From positions 143,229-207,228 of the forward strand of contig JAABSV010000001.1 of assembly GCA_011390165.1 (NCBI GenBank): a stretch of DNA of 64,000 nt, written 5' to 3'. The notes beneath the pieces were generated by a model. The model did not search any database, was not told the DNA's origin, and saw only the letters and a list, made by a program, of their open reading frames with translations. Source of the DNA: Desulfobulbaceae bacterium (lineage in GTDB: Bacteria; Desulfobacterota; Desulfobulbia; Desulfobulbales; Desulfocapsaceae). Both the position numbers and the translations under genes were made by a program. Below are positions 9,801-18,273 of this stretch, piece after piece. Positions within the stretch are counted from its first letter, which is position 1, and each line of letters begins with the position of its first letter.

Positions 9801-10748
9801 CTTGTCCGGACGATTTAGGCCGTAAAGGCAAAGCTCTCCGGCCTGCAGCAGATATTGGCGATTATCGGCAGCATGATCAATGAGATACTGCAGTTGTTCA
9901 AGGGCCGCTTCGTTTTGTTTCTCAGCGATCAAGTCAGCAGCCAGTCTGGCCCGAAAAGGGAGATAATCAGGATGGCGTCGCAGGTACTCCTGCCACAGTT
10001 GACGGCGCCTGACCTCGTGACCGGGGCGGTCAAACAACTCCGCCGCCTGCAGAACCACCTGGTCATCTATATCCGAGAAGGCTAGCAGTCTATTGTAGAG
10101 TTGCCGGGCGAGCTGTTCTCTGCCCAGTTGGTAGGCATCGGTCGCCAGGGTACGGAGAATCTGCCGGTCATCAGGGCGACGCCGACTGAGTCCTTCGAGA
10201 AGGGGCAGGGCCAGGGAATTTTTCCCCTGGCGGCGAAGACTGTTCACCAAACCGGTGAGGGCGACCTCGGCATCTGGCCCGGCAGGATCTTTTTCCAGTA
10301 CCTTGCCAAAATACCTGACTGCCCGCTCATCATCACCGGCCTCTTCAGCCAGACGGGCACCGGCCAGAAGATAGTCATTGCGGTGGGGAGTCTTTTCCAG
10401 CAGGGCAGCCAGTATTCTGGTTGCAGTCGCATTGTCGCCGATGCGCAAGAGCACTTGGCAGTACTCCCAGTTAGCCTCTTCGATGTTATCTTTTCGGCTG
10501 AGCAACTCGGCATACTGACGGGAGGCTTCGGTGTATCGTTCCTGGCGGGCCAGCTCGCGAGCACGGTCCCAGAGTACCCGCCACTCAGGAACCTCCGGCT
10601 GCGGTTGAACCAGGGAGATCTGCCGATTGGGGGCGATCGACTCAGCGGCAAACACAAAGGCCGGCAGCAGTGCCGAGGCAAGCACTGCAGAAAGAAGGAG
10701 AGGCAGAACAGAAAAGAGCAATGTCAGCCGGAGAAGGGCTCTGCGCAT
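6804..10748 (-). CDS. Giant TPR protein with C-terminal outer-membrane beta-barrel (PelB/BcsC/PgaA-like)
   Basis: A 1314-residue secreted protein. Residues 1-34 are a signal peptide. From about 55 to 1010 it is almost entirely helical TPR-like repeats (for example RYTEASRQYAELL, ERAVRYFGKVLEKDP, EALVSYNRVVALAPDD). From about 1030 to the end the character changes to alternating polar and aromatic beta strands (IRFSYLNTHYRS, FHGYSSYSLFAQS, ELALRYDFEYLNN), finishing FAFSLHYRW with a C-terminal aromatic residue, as recognised by the BAM machinery. This layout is that of exopolysaccharide exporters PelB, BcsC and PgaA, but no synthase gene is adjacent. It starts 14 bp after the stop of the aminotransferase gene, so they form one operon. 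Substrate unknown. Confidence 0.75.
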   Translation of the reverse strand: MRRALLRLTLLFSVLPLLLSAVLASALLPAFVFAAESIAPNRQISLVQPQPEVPEWRVLWDRARELARQERYTEASRQYAELLSRKDNIEEANWEYCQVLLRIGDNATATRILAALLEKTPHRNDYLLAGARLAEEAGDDERAVRYFGKVLEKDPAGPDAEVALTGLVNSLRRQGKNSLALPLLEGLSRRRPDDRQILRTLATDAYQLGREQLARQLYNRLLAFSDIDDQVVLQAAELFDRPGHEVRRRQLWQEYLRRHPDYLPFRARLAADLIAEKQNEAALEQLQYLIDHAADNRQYLLQAGELCLYGLNRPDKALFFFARYNSRYPDDQSIMKRIRDIQSILANDFLAIVENDGAWQLWRDLAEIAPNRLAIYQEMAELLERAGKEEELLEILLILHRHAPVDDQVTLRIARHYRQAGEPTDSLAYLDEVTKAARNLEYYRLRAETERILGREQEALVSYNRVVALAPDDLSLRLTAIELAGSLGLVENVEELFLKGLDSGGDLEELYLGYLAQLSRNGLYTAHARVSAAARQLFATDTVMDTRLKLEQAKALFQEGRRRKAEQLLRLLLSQGILVDKVLFQLADHALSDQNLPAAEVWMAAIAARQSEEGNYSLRLLQLKAREIPPHPGLVDENRRDEMASLLNKELCRQQYGSGDHLLAWQTCGRVLADYGFDAQTVLIRQQLAREVPDATLHPEELLTVGEKVILSRQLALAEEELEKFRYSAAEQRLATVLNACGQSVAASLGLVELDLARGRLDDAAEGLQRLALRFPEETSFKRKMIEIEIRRGRYQQGLALMQQHVGGETVAEMVDRLIAAEETESLLTLARLLWGDREEEQALQLYQRLLDPAVVDLLRHEFIEKQLSYRSFTRESTIWNSLLSLLQSQPDLVAELMAPPFLLENIGTDAGAIVASYFERFSWQRLIHSEYQARKAIADRRYYYAEKSYRKLLEEEESADALLDLATIYSRIGKIRKEAQVYEAIQNTGTVNPELIASIERSSQQLSPQNILEAEYMRKNGREGLIDLTRSSIGTSFWIAPDLKKDIRFSYLNTHYRSTDSDASLASNRISGLATAEFGTGYELFFATGLEKLNGSSDTRFSYEAGVNGQLDDYVMAHARLTKRVVDDSVQTIRDDISFQQVSTGIDLETSFGVTFGGDLRHRGYNDGNSQNRFHGYSSYSLFAQSIELALRYDFEYLNNNREIEPEQVQQTDEYRAEMAPLYWSPASFNEHRLTADFRHDFPGYSRGSKTGTSSYSLSNAVGLEDHENISYTGLFHFFLEINQHLLLKGNFAFTTSAEYDEKGFAFSLHYRW

Positions 10749-10762
10749 GCCCCTATGCTACC

Positions 10763-11941
10763 CTACCGCCCATAAAACTGCACTATTTTCTCCACCACAA
10801 AGGCCTGCATCTCGGGGCGGAGTTCTGGGTAAATGGGCAGGGCGATTGTGGTTGCGGCGGCCAGTTCCGCCTCCGGGCAATGGCAACTGATACCGCTGGT
10901 GGCAAGACATTGCTGCTGGTGCAGGGGTACCGGATAATAGATTTCACAGCCGATTTCGGCCGCCAGCAGCCAGTCTCGCAGGGCATCCCGGCGTTGGACA
11001 CGGAGAACGTACTGGTTGTAGATATGGGAGTTGCCCCCCTTGCCGCTGGCTGCAGCCTCAGAACGATACAGCTCCACCGGCAGAACCACTTCACCTCCGG
11101 CCACCAGGCCGGTCTCGCTAAAAAGCTGGTTGTAGCGGGCGGCGTTTTCCCGCCGTCGATGGTGCCACCCTTCCAGGTAGGGCAACTTCACTCTGAGAGC
11201 GGCGGCCTGAATGGGATCCAGGCGAAAATTCCCGCCAATGAGACTGTGGTAGTATTTCGGTTCGGCCCCATGGTTCCGGAGCATGGCAATTTTCCTGGCA
11301 AAGGCCTGGTCACTGCTCACCACCATGCCGCCATCACCGATCCCCCCCAGGTTCTTACTGGGGAAGAAGGAGAAACATCCGGCCAGCCCCATCGATCCGG
11401 CCCGGTACGCCTCACCTTTTCCCGGCCAGGGATACTGGGCGCCGATCGCCTGGGCGGCATCTTCGATAACCGGCAGATCGTATTGCGCAGCAAGGTCCAT
11501 GATCGCCGCCATTGCCGCACACTGACCATAGAGGTGCACCGGGATAATCGCCTTGATCGTTTTCTGCCGATCTGCGGCCAGTGCCTCCGCCATCTTCTCC
11601 GGATCGATATTGAAACCGGCCGGTTCGATGTCGGCAAAAACCGGCAGGGCCCCGAGTCGAAGGATAACCCCCATGGTGGCAAAAAAAGAGTAGGGGGTGG
11701 TGAGGACCCGATCTCCGGGGCCTATCCCGAGAGCCATCAGGGCGACCAAGAGCGCATCAGTGCCGCTGGTGACCCCAATCCCCCATTCGGCTCGACAGTA
11801 TGCGGCCACCTCACTTTCCAGGGCCTCCACCTCCGGGCCCTGGATGTAGCGGGTAGAACGAACGACCCGGGTAACCGCAGCCAGGAGATCATTCTCAAGA
11901 TATTCCAGTTGGGCCTGAAGGTCGAGCAAAGGCACTTTCAT
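10763..11941 (-). CDS. DegT/DnrJ/EryC1/StrS family sugar aminotransferase
   Basis: A 392-residue PLP enzyme of the family that transaminates nucleotide-linked keto-sugars for surface glycans. The PLP-binding lysine lies in FFPSKNLGG (Lys196); Asp161 in IEDAAQAIGA would pair with the pyridine nitrogen; the substrate loop TTPYSFFAT and GVTSGTDAL are also in place. The start at 11941 (MKVPLLDL) has GAGGA seven bases upstream; an earlier in-frame start at 12004 adds a leader not seen in the family. It is followed closely by the TPR/beta-barrel gene, which suggests a shared role in a surface polysaccharide, though this pairing is inferred only from spacing. Confidence 0.88.
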   Translation of the reverse strand: MKVPLLDLQAQLEYLENDLLAAVTRVVRSTRYIQGPEVEALESEVAAYCRAEWGIGVTSGTDALLVALMALGIGPGDRVLTTPYSFFATMGVILRLGALPVFADIEPAGFNIDPEKMAEALAADRQKTIKAIIPVHLYGQCAAMAAIMDLAAQYDLPVIEDAAQAIGAQYPWPGKGEAYRAGSMGLAGCFSFFPSKNLGGIGDGGMVVSSDQAFARKIAMLRNHGAEPKYYHSLIGGNFRLDPIQAAALRVKLPYLEGWHHRRRENAARYNQLFSETGLVAGGEVVLPVELYRSEAAASGKGGNSHIYNQYVLRVQRRDALRDWLLAAEIGCEIYYPVPLHQQQCLATSGISCHCPEAELAAATTIALPIYPELRPEMQAFVVEKIVQFYGR

Positions 11942-12165
11942 GACACATTCCTCACGCTGCATCATCCCTGCTCTGCCGTAAATGGCGAGCACTGCCACCG
12001 GCACAGCAGAGGCGGCCAGTGTGGAGATGACGAATCAGTACGTTTTCGTTGCGGCCATCTTTTTCCGATCTGGCCATGGCGGTTAGAGCGAATTGACAAT
12101 GTTCCGTTTCGGACGGTTGGCAGGGAATTATCGGGAAAGAGCGGTGGCCAGAGTGGGACAAAGTC

Positions 12166-13185
12166 TCAGGATGTGGAGTTGATGATGATTTTTTCACCGT
12201 CAAAATAATCGACAATATCAGGCATCTCTGCTTCGAGATACTTTTTCATCTTCTTCAGCAGATTGACTTCGATTTGTCGTACCCGCTCCCGGGAAATATC
12301 GAAACGATCGGCAATATTCTGCAGGGTAAGCGGTTCATCGGTGAGCAGCCGTTCCTCCAGGATCATTTTTTCCTTATCGTTCAGTTTGTCTTTCAACACC
12401 TCAAGCAACTCGGTCAGCTTCGCCTTGATCTCCTTGCCCGCTACGGTCGATTCGATACCCGGCCCATTGCTGGGCAGGAAGTTTTTCTGTTCATCATCGG
12501 AGTCGGAGCGGACCGGACTTTCCAGGGAGACATCCCAGTTGTCCATTCGCTGCCCCATCTCGATCACTTCCTTTTCCTTGACGTTGAGCCGCTCGGCAAG
12601 CAGTTTTGGCTCGGCCTGAAACCCCTGCCCTTCAAGAAGCTTACGCTCCTTGTTGAGGCTGAAAAAGAGTTTCCGCTGCGCCTGGGTGGTGCCGATCTTC
12701 ACCAGCCTCCAGTTATCCATTATGAACTTCAACACATAGGCCCTGATCCAGTAGGCAGCGTAGTAGGAAAACTTTACGCCACGATAGGGGTCAAACTTTT
12801 TCGTCGCCTGCACCAGGCCGACATTACCTTCCTGAATGAGATCCATGAAATTCTGCATCCAGTACTTCTGAAAATCCATCGCCACCTTCACCACCAGACG
12901 GAGGTTAGCGCTCACCAGGCGATAGGCGGCATCCTGATCGCCATGCTCCCGGAAACGTACCGCCAGTTCGTCAGTCTCTTCCCTGCTCAGCAGCTCGTAC
13001 TGGCTGATCTCCTGAAGATAGCGGTGCAAAGCGGGATTGCTGAGCGCCGGCAGGTTTTCATCATCAGAGATGGCGACCAGTGGATTTTCGTAGGCCTCCT
13101 CAATTGCGACGACGTCACTGTCCAGATCGGCATCATCCAGAGGTTCGACTTCAACTTCGCTGTCAACAGCACTCTCTTTACTCAT
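12166..13185 (-). CDS. rpoH: RNA polymerase sigma factor RpoH (sigma-32 type)
   Basis: A 339-residue sigma-70-family factor with an acidic N-terminal extension of about 50 residues. Region 2 is clear (LVSANLRLVVKVAMDF, DLIQEGNVGLVQATKKFDP, FSYYAAYWIRAYVLKF), then QRKLFFSLNKER, the RpoH-box-like segment specific to heat-shock sigma factors, and region 4 with the helix-turn-helix LQNIADRFDISRERVRQIE. It should direct heat-shock transcription. The start at 13185 follows GGAGA; the frame extends to 13281 without a better start. Region 1.1 of housekeeping RpoD is absent. It is divergent from lepA. Confidence 0.9.
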   Translation of the reverse strand: MSKESAVDSEVEVEPLDDADLDSDVVAIEEAYENPLVAISDDENLPALSNPALHRYLQEISQYELLSREETDELAVRFREHGDQDAAYRLVSANLRLVVKVAMDFQKYWMQNFMDLIQEGNVGLVQATKKFDPYRGVKFSYYAAYWIRAYVLKFIMDNWRLVKIGTTQAQRKLFFSLNKERKLLEGQGFQAEPKLLAERLNVKEKEVIEMGQRMDNWDVSLESPVRSDSDDEQKNFLPSNGPGIESTVAGKEIKAKLTELLEVLKDKLNDKEKMILEERLLTDEPLTLQNIADRFDISRERVRQIEVNLLKKMKKYLEAEMPDIVDYFDGEKIIINSTS

Positions 13186-13543
13186 GTACTCTCTTCTCCG
13201 GAGAAAAAAGCTGAAAAATTGAGAGTTCTGCGGGTATGCAAGCCGGCCTCTGTCGAACTGGCCAATTGCCCATCGGCACAATTGACAATATTGACTGTAT
13301 TGACAGTATGCACGGCATAACCAAAAACACCCGGGCCCCTCAATTTACGAAAGACTATGATAGTACTCCACCATAGAAAAAGTGCAATCATATTATCGCC
13401 CATCAGCATTCCTGCCAGAGCTGGCAGCCGGAGATGACTGGAGAAATCTATTTTCTTCCCGGCCAAGGTGTGCTACATATCACTCTTCTCTGAATTTGGT
13501 CCTCTTCCATACCGACCACCACCCCAGTGCCAGGCGAAACCCC
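13186..13543. other. Divergent rpoH/lepA intergenic region
   Basis: 358 bp without a gene, between two divergently transcribed genes. It holds three tandem copies of a 9-bp unit beginning ATTGAC (13281-13307, listed separately) and an AT-richer stretch around 13355-13400. No promoter could be assigned with confidence to either gene and no RNA gene is recognisable. Confidence 0.6.
13281..13307. repeat. Three tandem 9-bp ATTGAC-containing repeats
   Basis: ATTGACAAT, ATTGACTGT and ATTGACAGT follow each other at exactly 9-bp spacing in the rpoH/lepA intergenic region. Each contains a TTGAC core resembling a -35 hexamer, or they may be a small direct-repeat binding site. Function unknown. Confidence 0.55.
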
Positions 13544-15337
13544 ATGGACAACATAAGAAATTTCAGTATCATTGCCCACATTGACCACGGCAAGTCGACC
13601 CTTGCCGACCGGATGATCCAGTTCTGCAAATTGGTCACCGACCGGGAGTTCAAGGACCAGCTCCTTGACAATATGGCCATTGAGCGGGAGCGGGGAATCA
13701 CCATAAAAAGCCAGACCATCTGCCTTCCCTACACTGCCAGCGATGGCAGGGAATATTTTCTCAACCTGGTTGACACCCCCGGACACGTCGACTTCAGTTA
13801 CGAGGTGTCCAGAGCGCTCAGTTCCTGTGAAGGGGCCCTGCTGCTGATTGACGCCGCCCAGGGTGTCGAGGCCCAGACCCTGGCCAACCTCTACCTGGCC
13901 ATGGAAAACGACCTGGAAATCATTCCGGTGATCAACAAGATCGACCTCCCCTCCGCCGAACCGGAACGGATCGCCCTGCAGATCGAGGAAGATCTGGGCC
14001 TTGACAGCAGCCATATCCAATACTGCTCGGCCAAACTCGGCACCGGCATCCCCGAGTTATTCGAGGCGATAGTTGCCATGCTGCCACCGCCCAAAGGTGA
14101 CAACAAAGCTCCCCTGCAGGCATTGATCTTCGATGCCACCTACGACCCGTTTCGGGGGACAATTATTTCGGTACGAATCATCAACGGCACCGTGAAAAGC
14201 GGTGAGGTGATCCGTTTCATGGCCAATGGCCGCGAATATCGGGTGGAGGAGGTCGGCCTGTTCAAACTGCACCGTGAAGCGGAGAAACAGCTCTCCGCCG
14301 GCCAGGTCGGCTACATCCTGGCTGGCATCAAAACGGTGGAAGATACCCGACCAGGCGACACCATCACCCACCGCGACCGGCCAGCCGCCACCGCCCTGCC
14401 CGGCTTCCGCCCGGTTCAACAGGTGGTGTTTTCGTCCGTCTACCCGATCAGCACCGACGACTACGAAGATCTCGCCGCCGCTCTGGAAAAGCTGAAGCTC
14501 AACGACGCCGCCCTCACCTTTGAAAAGGACAGTTCGGTGGCCCTCGGCTTCGGTTTCCGCTGCGGTTTTCTCGGCCTCCTCCACCTGGAGGTTATCCAGG
14601 AGCGGCTGGAGAGAGAGTTCGATATCTCGTTGATTCTCACCGTCCCGTCGGTACAGTACATCTTCCATCTGGCCGATGGCAACACCAGCTACGTTGACAA
14701 CCCGGCCCATTTCCCCGATCCGGGCCATATCCAGCGGATCGACGAACCGTTCATCAAGGCTACCATCCTCATGCCGGAACGGTATATGGGGGCGGTCATG
14801 TCGTTGTGCATCGACCGCCGCGGCGAGAACACCACCTTTCACTACCCCACCCCCGGCCGGATCGAATTGCAGTGCGAACTTCCCCTGGCCGAAGTGATTT
14901 ACGATTTTTACGATCGGTTGAAATCTATTACCCAAGGCTACGGATCATTTGACTACAGCCTGCTTGACTACCGCAAAAGCGATCTGGTGAAACTGGATAT
15001 CCTGGTCAACGGCGAATTTGTTGACGCCCTCTCACAGCTTGTTCACCGTAACAACGCCCGGGCTCGCGGCCTCCATGCCTGTGAAATGCTTAAGGAGGAG
15101 ATCCCCAGGCAAATGTTCAAGATCGCCATCCAGGCCGCCATCGGCGGCACCGTCATCGCCCGGACCACCATCTCCGCTCTGCGCAAAGACGTTACCGCCA
15201 AATGCTACGGCGGCGACATCTCCAGGAAGCGAAAGCTGCTGGAAAAACAGAAGGCCGGCAAAAAGCGGATGAAGACGGTGGGCAATGTCGAGATACCGCA
15301 AACCGCCTTCCTCGCCGTATTGAAATCGGAGCAGTGA
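13544..15337 (+). CDS. lepA: Elongation factor 4 (LepA)
   Basis: A 597-residue translational GTPase; E. coli LepA is 599 residues. The G domain has AHIDHGKST (G1), the switch II region DTPGHVDF and NKIDLP (G4). The LepA-specific C-terminal domain is present, ending with the basic block GGDISRKRKLLEKQKAGKKRMK. It acts on the ribosome, assisting initiation/biogenesis and back-translocation under stress. The start at 13544 matches the family N terminus; the frame opens earlier at 13382 but that leader is intergenic. It is monocistronic and convergent with the DMT transporter gene. Confidence 0.95.
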   Translation: MDNIRNFSIIAHIDHGKSTLADRMIQFCKLVTDREFKDQLLDNMAIERERGITIKSQTICLPYTASDGREYFLNLVDTPGHVDFSYEVSRALSSCEGALLLIDAAQGVEAQTLANLYLAMENDLEIIPVINKIDLPSAEPERIALQIEEDLGLDSSHIQYCSAKLGTGIPELFEAIVAMLPPPKGDNKAPLQALIFDATYDPFRGTIISVRIINGTVKSGEVIRFMANGREYRVEEVGLFKLHREAEKQLSAGQVGYILAGIKTVEDTRPGDTITHRDRPAATALPGFRPVQQVVFSSVYPISTDDYEDLAAALEKLKLNDAALTFEKDSSVALGFGFRCGFLGLLHLEVIQERLEREFDISLILTVPSVQYIFHLADGNTSYVDNPAHFPDPGHIQRIDEPFIKATILMPERYMGAVMSLCIDRRGENTTFHYPTPGRIELQCELPLAEVIYDFYDRLKSITQGYGSFDYSLLDYRKSDLVKLDILVNGEFVDALSQLVHRNNARARGLHACEMLKEEIPRQMFKIAIQAAIGGTVIARTTISALRKDVTAKCYGGDISRKRKLLEKQKAGKKRMKTVGNVEIPQTAFLAVLKSEQ

Positions 15338-15411
15338 ACAGGCATCCCAGCCCAGTCGCAGGTACTTTTTTTCACCATCCGCCCTCTCTGTTTCCTCTTT
15401 CTTGGCCGCAG

Positions 15412-16290
15412 TCATTTGCGTACAGTCGACTGAATGGCCAAGCCGGCCAGCACCAGGACCAGCCCCATCAGCGTTGACCGGACGATTTCCTCCCCCACCA
15501 GAAAATGAATGAAGAAAAGTGAGGAAAAGGGGGCGATAAAAATCAGGTTGGCAATCCTGGCGCTGCTGCTGGTCAATTTCATCGCCAGCAACCAGAGAAC
15601 GAAGGCCAGCCCCATTTCGAAAAAACCGAGATAGGCGGCCCCGGCGAGCCCTGCCAGAGGCGGAAGGCGAAAGCCCTCGGTGCAGAACAGGTAGAGGCTT
15701 ATACAGGGCAGGGCGCAGAGAAAATTGGCAAACAGGCCAAGGACCGGTTCGCGGCTGTCGCGGGTATTGAAAATCCAATAGAGGGCCCAGACCACCGTCG
15801 ACAGTAAAGCAAGCGCAACCCCGGCCGGGTTGTCAAAATGGAGGGAGAACGGACGGCCATCGGTGGCGATCACCAACACCCCAGCATAACTGACCAAAAT
15901 TGCCAGCCACTGCCTGCCGACCACCTTCTGGCCGAGCAGTGGAATGGCAAGCAACGAGAGGGTGATCGCCCAGGTATAGTTGATAATCTGGGCCTGTTGC
16001 GCCGGCAACAGATCGTAGGCCTTAAAGAGAATGAGATAGTAGACAAAGGGGTTGAGAATCCCGAACCCGGCGGAGAGCAACCACTCCCTTCTCCGCAACT
16101 GGCGCAGCCCGGCAAGCTTCTTCTGCTGGATGAGAATGGCCAGCAGGACCAAACAGGAGACCGCAGCGGCATAAAAAACCACTTCCGCCGGGGTAAGATG
16201 GCGCAAGGTCAGTTTGCTGGCTGTAGCCACCGTCGACCACAAACCCACCGCACTCAAGGCACAGAGATAGGCCTTCCGCTGTCGATTCAT
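15412..16290 (-). CDS. EamA/DMT superfamily permease
   Basis: A 292-residue integral membrane protein with about ten hydrophobic segments arranged as two EamA repeats (roughly residues 8-140 and 150-288), the pattern of drug/metabolite transporters such as RhaT, YdcZ or amino-acid exporters. Repeat one begins AVGLWSTVATASKLTL and repeat two is around DNPAGVALALLSTVVWALYW. Substrate cannot be deduced. The start at 16290 (MNRQRKAYL) begins just before the first membrane helix and has GGAG upstream; the frame running up to 16455 adds a polar leader overlapping the fapA upstream region and is rejected. Confidence 0.85.
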   Translation of the reverse strand: MNRQRKAYLCALSAVGLWSTVATASKLTLRHLTPAEVVFYAAAVSCLVLLAILIQQKKLAGLRQLRRREWLLSAGFGILNPFVYYLILFKAYDLLPAQQAQIINYTWAITLSLLAIPLLGQKVVGRQWLAILVSYAGVLVIATDGRPFSLHFDNPAGVALALLSTVVWALYWIFNTRDSREPVLGLFANFLCALPCISLYLFCTEGFRLPPLAGLAGAAYLGFFEMGLAFVLWLLAMKLTSSSARIANLIFIAPFSSLFFIHFLVGEEIVRSTLMGLVLVLAGLAIQSTVRK

Positions 16291-16508
16291 GCCATATATT
16301 CTCCATCCATCCGGTCGGCCACCATCCCGGCCATCTTGCTGCGTAACGACCCGCCTGAACCTGCTATCGCTTTGGCGTCCTTGAATTATTCGGCAAAAAA
16401 ACCTATGATCTTGGCACCACCGCATCGTGCGGTCGAGGCAAAGGAGCAGCAACAACCCGGTCCGGAGCAGTCCCGAAACCCGGCGATAGTGCTCGAAAAG
16501 GAGGATTT

Positions 16509-18254
16509 ATGCAAGGAAAACCGCCGGAAAAGGAAGTTGCAAAGAAAAAACCCATTGAACCGACCCTCCATTTTCGCACCGAGCCGATAGCCATCGGTGA
16601 AGATGAAACGAGCGAACCGGTAACCGTTGCCGAACTGGTACCGGAAGGCCACCTTCTTGCCGATTTCCCCAATTTTGCCAAATTTGCCGCCCTGGGTTAC
16701 TCCCGAGTACCCTTAGAACCTGGCGATTTTGCCTATCTCGGGGAGGATGAGTTCTCTGTTCTGGCTGCCGTCCCCGGCTACCCGAAAATACGGAAGATCC
16801 GCCGCAAGGATGTTGCCGAGATGATCACCGTCGTCTCCATAGAGCCGGTAGTGCTGATCTCCCCGGACAACATGAAGGCCAGCCTGGTAATCCACCCACC
16901 CCTGCAAGATGGCCACAGCCTGCAAAAGGAAACCCTCGAAGAGTTGCTTCACCGGCAGAACATCGTCTATGGGCTTAACCCGGATGCCATTGCCCATGCC
17001 AAGAACCTCATCGCCGAGGGGGCTAAAGAGTTCAACCGAGTGCTGATCGCCAGTGGTCAACTGGTGGGGGAGAGCACCGACGCCTTTCTCCGTTTCGATC
17101 TGGAAATTGGCCCCATTGCCGGAATAGTTCTTCCCGACGGCTCCATCGACTTTCGCGAGCGGCGGGTGATGGTCGGGGTGAGTGCAGGTGAAATTATCGC
17201 CACCAAGATACCAGCCAGTCAGGGAAAACCGGGTATAAATGTCTTCGCTGAAGAGACCCCGGCCCGGGAAGGAAAGGACCTCAAGGTGGAGGTGATCAAT
17301 GACGCCAGATACTCACCACAGACCATGCAGGTCACCGCCACCAGAGACGGCGTGCTGTCGGTCACTAACAATAAGGTGATCAAGGTCTGTTCGCACCAGG
17401 TGATCAACGGCGATATCGACTACGAGATCGGCAACGTTGACAGCCACAACAGCGTCACCATCAACGGGTCGATCCAACCCGGTTTTCGCATCACTGTCGG
17501 CGGCGACCTAAAGGTCGGCGGCAGCGTCATGTCGGCCAAACTGCACTGCGGTGGCAATCTGGTGGTCCGCGGCGGCATAACCGGCAAGAACAGTGTCCTG
17601 AAAGTAACCGGCGATGCCGACATCAGTTTCATCGAACAGGGCAACCTGGAGTGTGGCGGCATCGTCGTTATCCGCCGCCAGTGCTACTACAGCAGGATCA
17701 TTGCCGGCGGTGATATCCGCTGTCAGCCGAGTTCGATCATCATGGGCGGCGAACTGGTCGCCGCTGGAAGTATCTCCCTAGGTGATGTCGGTGGCGAAAA
17801 CAGCGAACCGGCAACCATCTCCGCCGGGGTCCTGGTGGAGAGGCTGGACGAGTTGATGGCTCTGAAAAAAGCGGCGGTCGAGCAGCAGGATGCCATCGTT
17901 CAGTGGCTGCAGCGCTACCGGGGCAGTTCCAGTTCCAAAAAGGTCCGGGAGATGGAAAAACAGCTGGCCGAGACGAAGCTGCTGCTTCTGCGGGTCAACC
18001 TTATTCCCGGTACCGGCCGTTATTCCCGGGTGGCGGGGCCGGACGGTGCGGCTGTCGCCGAAGGGGACGACTACCGAAGTGATGGCGGCATTGCCATCGA
18101 AAGCATCAAGGTCGATGTCAACGGCACCATCCTCGCCGGCACCATGCTCCGTATCGGCAACCGCCGACTGAAGCTGGAAAAGACTGTCTCTGCCAGAAGG
18201 TTCCGGCTGAACCCCAGTGGCAAACAGATCATTGCCACCCCGATTCGCCAGTAG
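16509..18254 (+). CDS. fapA: FapA/DUF342 family protein
   Basis: A 581-residue soluble protein. After a polar N-terminal region, residues about 215-440 contain the DUF342/FapA fold: repeated short beta segments with GG pairs (TVGGDLKVGGSVM, HCGGNLVVRGGITG, GDADISFIEQGNLECGG, IMGGELVAAGSISLGDVGG) consistent with a right-handed parallel beta-helix. The segment after about 440 has a coiled-coil stretch (VREMEKQLAETKLLLL). The family was named for flagellar assembly protein A and also occurs as polymer-forming cytoskeletal-like proteins. No flagellar gene is nearby, so the role here is open. GGAGG precedes the ATG. It converges on the Crp-type regulator, 19 bp away. Confidence 0.8.
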   Translation: MQGKPPEKEVAKKKPIEPTLHFRTEPIAIGEDETSEPVTVAELVPEGHLLADFPNFAKFAALGYSRVPLEPGDFAYLGEDEFSVLAAVPGYPKIRKIRRKDVAEMITVVSIEPVVLISPDNMKASLVIHPPLQDGHSLQKETLEELLHRQNIVYGLNPDAIAHAKNLIAEGAKEFNRVLIASGQLVGESTDAFLRFDLEIGPIAGIVLPDGSIDFRERRVMVGVSAGEIIATKIPASQGKPGINVFAEETPAREGKDLKVEVINDARYSPQTMQVTATRDGVLSVTNNKVIKVCSHQVINGDIDYEIGNVDSHNSVTINGSIQPGFRITVGGDLKVGGSVMSAKLHCGGNLVVRGGITGKNSVLKVTGDADISFIEQGNLECGGIVVIRRQCYYSRIIAGGDIRCQPSSIIMGGELVAAGSISLGDVGGENSEPATISAGVLVERLDELMALKKAAVEQQDAIVQWLQRYRGSSSSKKVREMEKQLAETKLLLLRVNLIPGTGRYSRVAGPDGAAVAEGDDYRSDGGIAIESIKVDVNGTILAGTMLRIGNRRLKLEKTVSARRFRLNPSGKQIIATPIRQ

Positions 18255-18273
18255 GGGCAGCAAAAAAACCAGC

